Source: Diplolepis rosae
Lineage: Eukaryota; Arthropoda; Insecta; Hymenoptera; Diplolepididae
Direction: 5' to 3'
Length of the DNA: 64,000 bases
Assembly (NCBI GenBank): GCA_030998225.1
Contig: JAPYXD010000555.1
Span: 9,936,001-10,000,000 of the forward strand
Part shown: piece after piece, positions 57,921 to 64,000 of the stretch
How positions within the stretch are numbered: position 1 is the first letter of the stretch
Layout of the letters: each line of letters starts with the position of its first letter
Notes under the pieces: generated by a model
Told to the model about the DNA's origin: nothing
Seen by the model: the letters and a program-made list of their open reading frames with translations, nothing else
Databases searched by the model: none
Program-made: the position numbers and the translations under genes

Positions 57921-59450
57921 ATGGGCAATCAAAGCAAACGTAGAGGACATAACTTTTTCTCAAGAATCAAAAATGAGTATGGAGAACACGCCGTAATGTA
58001 CATGAAAAATTTTTCACGAGCCAAAATTCAACTTACAATTAATTTCAACAAAAGGATCCTCTTACTCCGCTGCAGAAAACAGAAGATTCTACCACAACAT
58101 TTACTATCGGTTCCATCTAATTTTATTTCTTTCAATAATATGAATATCGCACGTTTATATTCTTCAGCATTCAAAAAATTTCAGTCTTCAACACTCAACT
58201 TAGAAATTAAGGACATCTGCATTACAATCCATAGGCTGATAAAAGACGTTCGGTTCAATGAACAAAAAATTTTAAAAACGTTACCAGAAATAGTTTATAA
58301 ACAGTTTTTCTTTTTTGAGTCTCAAAAAATACTTCGAATCTCTCTATCACATCGAAACAGTTGTAAGTCTAAATTTGAACGTCTCATTCAGGCACAATCT
58401 AACTTAAATAATGACGATATTGGTCCACATTCCGGTCTCACAGATTCTTGGTTTACTAATTTGACAGACACACATATTCCACCCGCAGTCGCAAAGACAT
58501 TTAGTCTAGGAAAAAATTTTGGCATTCCCTTTACCGCCAGAAAAATCCCTACGAAACATCTTATAGCAGATTTCGAATCAAATATTCACAAAATTGAAGA
58601 AAAAGATCGTAATGAAGCCAGATTAAAATTTGTCAACTGTATAAAAAGTTTTTCTAACCAAAAACAAACTCCACTCAACACGTTCCAAAAGCAAGTTATA
58701 GAAAATTCGAACACTACACATACCTTTTTAAAAAACAACCCCCACATATTAATAACAAAAGCAGACAAGGGAAACACAACAGTAGCCATGAATAAAAATG
58801 ATTACATTCATCAAGCCACACTTATGTTGTCAGACAAAAAAACCTATGAACCTCTGAAAAAAGATCCAACCAACACAACTCACAACAAAGTCAATAACCT
58901 CATCAAAATATGGACAGAAAAAAACTATATTAGTGCAAACATAGCAAACTCCCTAAAATCCAGCAACCCATTACCAGCCAGATTCTATGGACGACCAAAA
59001 ATCCATAAACCAAACCACCCCCTTAGGCCCATTGTTTCTTTTTGTGGCACTCCCACCTATAACCTCGCATCATTCTATAACAATGTTATCACAAGTAACA
59101 TTACCCGGCCTACCTCACGAATAAAAAACAGCTTTGACTTCATAGAAAAAATAAAAAACATTCATGTCCCATTAAATTATAAAATTATCTCACTAGATGC
59201 AGTTTCACTGTTTACTAATGTTCAAATCGGTATAGCAATCAAAGGTATTAAAGAAAGATGGCCTCAAATACAACCACATGTAAAAATGCCGTGGCACCAA
59301 TTTGAAAAAGGCCTTAGAATATGTTCATCCAACTCAACTTTCAATTTTCAAGGTACTTCATATAAACAAAAATCCGGTTTCCCCATGGGCTCACCCCTTT
59401 CACCTATTGCAGCAGACATTGTCTTGGATGACCTGGAAAAAAATGCATAA
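57921..59450 (+). pseudogene. Penelope-type reverse transcriptase, N-terminal to palm (frameshifted)
   Basis: A 509-codon open segment holds most of the RT of a PLE, which copies the element RNA for insertion in the nucleus. Visible motifs: TKADKGNTTV (about residues 279-288), RFYGRPKIHKP (about 355-365) with PLRPIVSFCGTPTYNL (motif 2 region), catalytic SLDAVSLFTNV (Asp near 426), and GFPMGSPLSP (about 486-495). Motif C (YVDD) is not in this frame: one base is missing from the A run at 59,437-59,443, giving an early stop at 59,448-59,450. The ATG at 57,921 lies just after the terminal repeat and is a reasonable start. The upstream ~270 residues are basic, as in the family. Confidence 0.9.
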
Positions 59451-59461
59451 CAAGTCTACCC

Positions 59462-60055
59462 TTTCAACTCCCATTTTATTTCCGATATGTTGATGACATA
59501 ATAACAGCAGTACCGTACAATGAAATTGACACTATCAAAAACACTTTCAACAGTTACAACCATAAAATTCAGTTCACAGTAGAGGAAGAATCACTTAACA
59601 AAATTTGTTTTTTGGATGTTCTGGTAATCAGGGAAGGAAATAACATCAAGACCAATTGGTACAGTAAACCAACCTCTTCCGGTCGACTTCTTAACTTTAA
59701 TTCGCACCACCCACTTAATTACAAAATTAACGTTATCAACAACTTAGTTGATAAAGGCATCACCCTAGCACACAAAACTTTTCACACGGAAAATATTAAC
59801 AAAATAAAAATCACATTAATAAAAAACAATTATCCGATTGACTTCATTAACCATGTTATAAAAAAACGGTTAAAACATCTGTTACGTAAAGCCGCTGTAC
59901 TGAACACCCACACACACCGTCCTCCTGAGGGTTACACACCCACACACACAGGTCCCACACAGCAGGACCCGGCAGGTCAAACCCCTAAATATTTGCCTCT
60001 TCCCTACGTACAAGGACTATCTGAAAAATTGTCGGGTATTTTTAAAACCCTTTAA
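59462..60055 (+). pseudogene. Penelope-type reverse transcriptase, motif C to linker (frameshifted)
   Basis: This segment continues the RT in a frame offset by one base. It opens with PFYFRYVDDII (59,471-59,503), which carries the catalytic Asp pair of motif C, and continues through CFLDVLVIR and TNWYSKPTSSGRLLNF, the thumb-side region typical of PLEs. A Pro/Thr-rich linker (THTHRPPEGYTPTHTG) follows. The segment has no start codon of its own at the upstream end and ends in a stop at 60,053-60,055 caused by an extra base in the A run at 60,044-60,047. Confidence 0.88.
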
Positions 60056-60467
60056 TATCAGAATTGCTCCTCGTAATACAAACAATTTAACACATTTGTT
60101 CAAGTCGCCTAAAGATCCCATCTCAAAACTGGATATCGCAGACGTCGTGTACAACATTCCCTGCACTGGTTGTACAGCAAATTACATAGGTACGACAAAA
60201 CGACCTCTCAAAAATAGAATTCGTGAACACATCAAAGATGTTTACAATCCCCCTGACAAATGGACAGCCTTAACAAAACATGCGTGGCATCATGATCATA
60301 CTTTTAACTTTCAGGATGTAAAAATTCTCGATAGAAGTAATTTTTATAAAAAACGAATGACACTAGAAATGACCCACATAGCCAGCAATCCTCATGCTGT
60401 AAACCAAAGAACAGACATAGAAAACTTATCGGTTTTTTACCTCCCCTTGTTAAATAACAGAATTTAA
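60045..60467 (+). pseudogene. Penelope-type GIY-YIG endonuclease domain (frameshifted)
   Basis: The C-terminal nicking domain of the same polyprotein, back in the first frame. It has FNIRIAPRNTNN, then VVYNIPCTGCTANYIGTT with the GIY- and YIG-equivalent positions and a CxxC pair, KNRIREH with the conserved Arg, TKHAWHHDHTF, and KRMTLEMTHI with the likely catalytic Glu. In PLEs this domain nicks target DNA for primed reverse transcription. It reaches a normal stop at 60,465-60,467. The ATG at 60,096 is internal to the domain and probably not a real start. Confidence 0.88.
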
Positions 60468-60949
60468 TCTCAGAAAAATTTACATTTTCTCCAACATCTA
60501 GCTTAGGATTTGAAACGGTCTGAACCACAGTTGACTCATTTGCGGTTCTCCTTTGTCACAGCTTCCTGCATCATCTTGGACACATCTTTCCAACCTTTTT
60601 ATACACGCAAAGTTAAACCACTTCAAAAAAATACCCTCTCCTTATCCCTTACTCCACTATGACTTTCCAGCAGTCTTTTAAAACATAACTCAGTTCCAAA
60701 GTAAATACGTTACTGACAGCAGTGGTGATAAATATGTGTCTCTTCAGTAAACGTAAAAAGAAAAAAATCCGGGATAATTGTGAATTTTTTGATACAATTC
60801 TATTCACATTCTGACTGAAGGTTAGTCTCAATTATTATTTTGTAGCTTCTAATGTTTTTATTAAAATAAATTAAGAATTGTATCTATATACAACTTCCTG
60901 ATGAGGCTGAAAAATTTAGAATTTATTCCCCTTTTACCACAATGTTTAA
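60468..60949 (+). other. PLE 3' untranslated region, non-repetitive part
   Basis: No ORF. CCTGATGAGGCTGAAAAA at about 60,897 resembles half a hammerhead core without the GAAAC half. Confidence 0.5.
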
Positions 60950-61900
60950 TTGTCACTCTTGCAATTTTTAAGTTTCTTCCACTTGTATTTTTACAGAACA
61001 AATTATATATGGCTTATATTGTTGTGGATTTAGTTATTCAGACCAATTTTACAGTTCACACGTGCAATTTTTTATAAAAATTTTTTTACCACAATGGTTT
61101 TTCCGTCCCGTGTTACTGCAATTTATCATAATGTTATCCGTCAAACGTGTAATTCTTTAAGTTCCTTCCCTATGTATGTTTATAGCAAATTTTGCACAAT
61201 TTTCAATTTTCATACGTAAATTTAGTTTGACCTATTCTATAGTTCCAAAAGTGCAATCCATTTATATCGGTTGTCAACACAATGTCTATCCGTCACATGT
61301 GTAATTTTTAAGGTTCTTCCTTTGCATTTATTTGAAAAATTCTGCACACTTTTTATTTAGTTTTTGTTCGAATTTAGTTAGTATGGACCAATTATATGGT
61401 TTACATGTGCAATTTTATCATAATGTTATCCATTACACGTATTCAAATTTTTTAAGTACCTTCCCTATGTATTTTTATAGCAAATTTAGTACAATTTTCA
61501 AATTTTTTATACGTAATTTTAGTTAGACCTATTCCATAGTTTCAAAAGTGCAATCCATTTATATCGTTTGTCAACACAATGTCTTTCCGTCACAAGTGTA
61601 ATTTTTTAATGTTTCCCCCTTTGCATTTTCTATAGGGAAATTAGGCACATTTTATTCATTTTTGTTCGAATTTAGTTAGTATGGACCAATGATATGGTTT
61701 ACATGTGCAATTTTATCATAATTTTATCCGTCACACGTGTTAAAAATTTTTTTAAGTCCCTTCCCTATGTATTTTTATAGCAAATTGTTACAATTTTCAA
61801 TTTTTTATTCGTAAATTTAGTTAGACCTATTCTATAGGTTCACAAGAACAATTCATTTATATCGTTGTCAACACAATGTTTATCCGTCACACGTGCAATT
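60950..61900 (+). repeat. PLE 3' tandem array of alternating ~150-bp units
   Basis: The word TATCCGTCACACGTG (with variants) recurs at about 61,133, 61,286, 61,430, 61,585, 61,726 and 61,878: steps of 153, 144, 155, 141 and 152 bp. Units alternate in flank (CCTTCCCTATGTAT versus TTTGCATTT), so the higher-order period is ~297 bp. Confidence 0.8.
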
Positions 61901-61954
61901 TTCTATTCTTTAATTCTTTATTCTTTTCTTTCGTTGTATTTTTATAGAAATAAA

Positions 61955-61996
61955 TCTCACTGATGAGGACTCCAATCTGAGTCGAAACGTTTGAGG
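61955..61996 (+). ncRNA. Hammerhead ribozyme motif at the PLE 3' end
   Basis: CTCA (61,956-61,959), CTGATGA (61,960-61,966), one unpaired G, stem II GACTC/GAGTC around CAATCT, GAAAC (61,984-61,988). Then GTT and TGAG (61,992-61,995), which pairs with CTCA as stem I. Expected cleavage is after 61,991. Stem III would be the palindrome ACGT without a loop, so cleavage probably needs two copies (dimer). Hammerheads of this minimal type are known in PLEs. Confidence 0.85.
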
Positions 61997-62063
61997 AAAA
62001 AATGAAACCCTGAGTTTACATTATTTCTGGACCCTAAAGCCAAAGAAAAAAATCATCTATCTA

Positions 62064-62083
62064 TTTAATAAATTACATGATTA
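62064..62083. repeat. Target-site duplication, right copy
   Basis: Identical to 57,684-57,703. Confidence 0.8.
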
Positions 62084-62095
62084 AAATAATTTATT

Positions 62096-64000
62096 TTCTT
62101 CCAAATATCTCAAAAAGGAAAAACAATCGTAGACTTTATTTAAGGAAACGATTTTGCAGAACAACGCTTATTTCGTATCTCACATATTTTGGTGAAAAAA
62201 ATTGAATTTTTTCAATATTAAAAATCAAAAATTAAAATATACATCCTGTCGAGAAATTTCTCGATAAGAATGTGTATACCTTATTTAGCCAAACAATTTT
62301 TCATCTAAAAGTTTTTTTTGTATCTCACATATTTTGTCTAAAAAATAGAATTTTTGAATTTTAATCGTATTTTTTGGAATTGAAACGAAAAATATATGTT
62401 TTATCAGAAACTGTGTGAGACAAAATTTGTAGATCTTTTTGAAACGAACAACTTTGTATTCTTACGTTTTTTTCGTATTTCACATATTATTGTTAAAAAA
62501 TTGAATTTTGGATTTTCAATGGTTTTTTTTTAAATTAATAAGAAAAATATGCATCTTATGAAAAAATGTTACAATTCAAATTTGTAGGACTTTATTTATT
62601 CAATAATATTGTATCATAACGTTTTTTCGTATCTCGTATAATTTAACTGGAAAATGGAATTTTGATATTGACTTATTTCGAATTTGAATATGCTGTAATA
62701 TTTCTAATTTTGATTTAATCAAAAAATGTTATCAGGATAATTTTTAGAGATTTATGAGCACTATCTAAAACCAGTATTGAAATTTTTGATTTTTTTCAAA
62801 AAATTATTTTCAAAAACACAAAAAATGTGCTCAACCCCTCAATTTTGATTGGATGTGGCTGGTTAACGAACTTGTCCTTACTTTTTCGGCTCCGATAAAG
62901 TGTACCAAAGCTCAATTCAATCTGATAATTCTATCGAGAGTTATGCCGCACACGACCTACTACAGACAGACAGACACTTTCGTAAAAACCATTTTTTCTG
63001 ACTCAGGGGGTCTCAAAACGTAAATATTTGATGAAAATTTCGAAAGTCATTTTTCATATAAAATCAATACCTTCTCATCCATGATGAGAATGTAAAAAAA
63101 ATTATTTATGTATTGTAAGAGTGTATTTACAGGGTGCGCCATTTAGACCTTCGGTATTTCAACATTGAATAACTATGACACTTTTCAGCCGATTTTGGCA
63201 AATGAGCAAGATTTTTTTACATTCTCATCATGGATGAGAAGGTATTGGTTTTATGTGAAAAATGACTTTCGATATTTTCATCAAATCTTTACGTTTTGAG
63301 ACCCCCTGAGTCATAAAAAAGGGTTTTTACGAAAGTGTCTGTCTGTCTGTCTGTAGGTCGTGTGCGGCATAACTCTCGATAGAATTATCAGATTGAATTG
63401 AGCTTTGGTACACTTTATCGGAGCCGAAAAAGTAAGGACAAGTTCGTTAACCAGCCACATCCAATCAAAATTGAGGGATTGAGCACTACTTTTGTGTTTT
63501 TGAAAATAATTTTTTAAAAAAATCAAAAATTTCAATACTGGTTTTTGATAGTGCTCATGAATCTCTAAAAATTATCCTGATAACATTTTTTGATTAAATC
63601 AAAATTAGAAATGTTACAGCATATTCAAATTCGAAAAAAGTCAATATCAAAATTCCATTTTCAAGTTTGATTATACGAGATACGAAAAAACGTTATGATA
63701 CAATATTATTAAATAAATAAAGACCTACAAATTTGAATTGTAACATTTTTTCATAAGATGCATATTTATGTTTTTAATTAAAAAAAAAACTATTGAAAAT
63801 CCAAAATTCAATTTTTTAGCAATAATATTCGAAACACGAAAAAAACGTAAGAATACAAAGTTTTTCGTTTCAAAAAGATCTACAAATTTTGTCTCACACA
63901 GTTTCTGATAAAACATATATTTTTCGTTTCAATTCCAAAAAATACGATTAAAATTCAAAAATTCCATTTTTTAGACAAAATATGAGAGATACAAAAAAAA
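62096..64000. repeat. Very long palindrome with tandem subunits, cut by the window end
   Basis: The left arm (to about 63,104) and right arm (from about 63,211 to the edge) are inverted. The CGACCTACTACAGACAGACA region (62,959) matches the TGTCTGTCTGTAGGTCG region (63,344), and TTCTCATCCATGATGAGAAT is mirrored next to the ~105-bp centre. Each arm's outer part is made of ~155-bp units marked by TATCTCACATATTTT. A single-orientation relative is at 43,010-44,530. ORFs in it are not genes. Confidence 0.85.

Larger units (their letters stand above)
57701..62065 (+). mobile_element. Penelope-like retroelement with GIY-YIG endonuclease
   Basis: About 4.36 kb. Order: inverted 5' tail (57,701-57,786), 38-bp spacer, terminal repeat (57,791-57,910), reverse transcriptase, linker, GIY-YIG endonuclease, 3' region with ~150-bp alternating tandem units (60,950-61,900), hammerhead, then the 82-bp terminal repeat copy (61,984-62,065). 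The 20-bp flanking direct repeat supports one insertion event. PLEs are known to have inverted tails, terminal repeats and hammerheads. Two frameshifts disable this copy's protein. The identical terminal repeats suggest it is not very old. Confidence 0.92.

Noticed and set aside
60897..60920. Second hammerhead inside the PLE 3' region
   Set aside because: CTGATGA-like half only. No stem II/GAAAC half follows.

Overview
The window is AT-rich, intron- or intergenic-type DNA from a eukaryote, most likely an arthropod and probably an insect. I find no prokaryotic gene organisation, no intact host protein-coding gene, no rRNA, no functional tRNA and no CRISPR. Nearly all recognisable content is transposable elements, many nested in one another. 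The taxon is inferred only from the element types and composition.

The only convincing protein-coding sequence is a Penelope-like retroelement (PLE) at about 57.70-62.06 kb. It has a reverse transcriptase and a C-terminal GIY-YIG endonuclease, broken by two single-base frameshifts at short A runs. Its structure is well preserved. It has a perfect 86-bp inverted tail at the 5' end, an 82-bp terminal direct repeat identical at both ends, a tandem-repeat 3' region made of alternating ~150-bp units, a hammerhead ribozyme motif just before the 3' repeat, and a 20-bp flanking direct repeat that looks like the target-site duplication. Truncated or non-autonomous relatives with the same conserved tail (GGACCCTAAAGCCAA) lie at 1.07-1.35, 21.42-21.69, 22.0-23.0 (minus), 43.70-44.41 and 51.2-52.5 kb. 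Several of these carry hammerhead motifs. Between subfamilies, stem I changes on both strands together (CTCA/TGAG versus ATCA/TGAT), which supports a selected RNA fold.

The rest is dominated by non-autonomous inverted-repeat elements. (i) A ~665-bp TTAA-flanked, piggyBac-like MITE family has five copies or large parts (21.8-23.1, 30.85-31.5, 33.3-34.0, 40.8-41.4, 53.99-54.65 kb) plus fragments; one TTAA duplication is supported by an empty-site comparison inside the window. (ii) TA-flanked elements with ends starting CAC (3.24-4.28, 53.12-55.70, 35.18-36.74, 35.39-36.64 kb) and a pogo/Tigger-like 750-bp MITE (19.49-20.24 kb). (iii) A CCCGAGTCGAAA-ended family at 8.19-8.87 and 47.7-48.3 kb. 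(iv) Smaller hairpin MITEs. (v) A tRNA-derived SINE-like family with a constant 3' tail. (vi) A 186-bp tandem satellite (7.29-8.01 kb), a decayed 222-bp tandem array (49.5-50.1 kb) and a very long palindrome that runs off the right edge (62.1-64.0 kb).

Between these lie low-copy stretches, some with higher GC (about 2.1-2.7, 9.9-10.3, 17.1-17.5, 23.4-24.1, 27.3-27.7, 39.99-40.6, 44.7-45.4, 55.8-56.5 kb). They carry short ORFs in several frames and no recognisable domain. They could be host non-coding sequence, and one 65-bp segment at 17,797-17,861 has good splice signals on both sides. The most interesting system in the window is the ribozyme-bearing PLE family.
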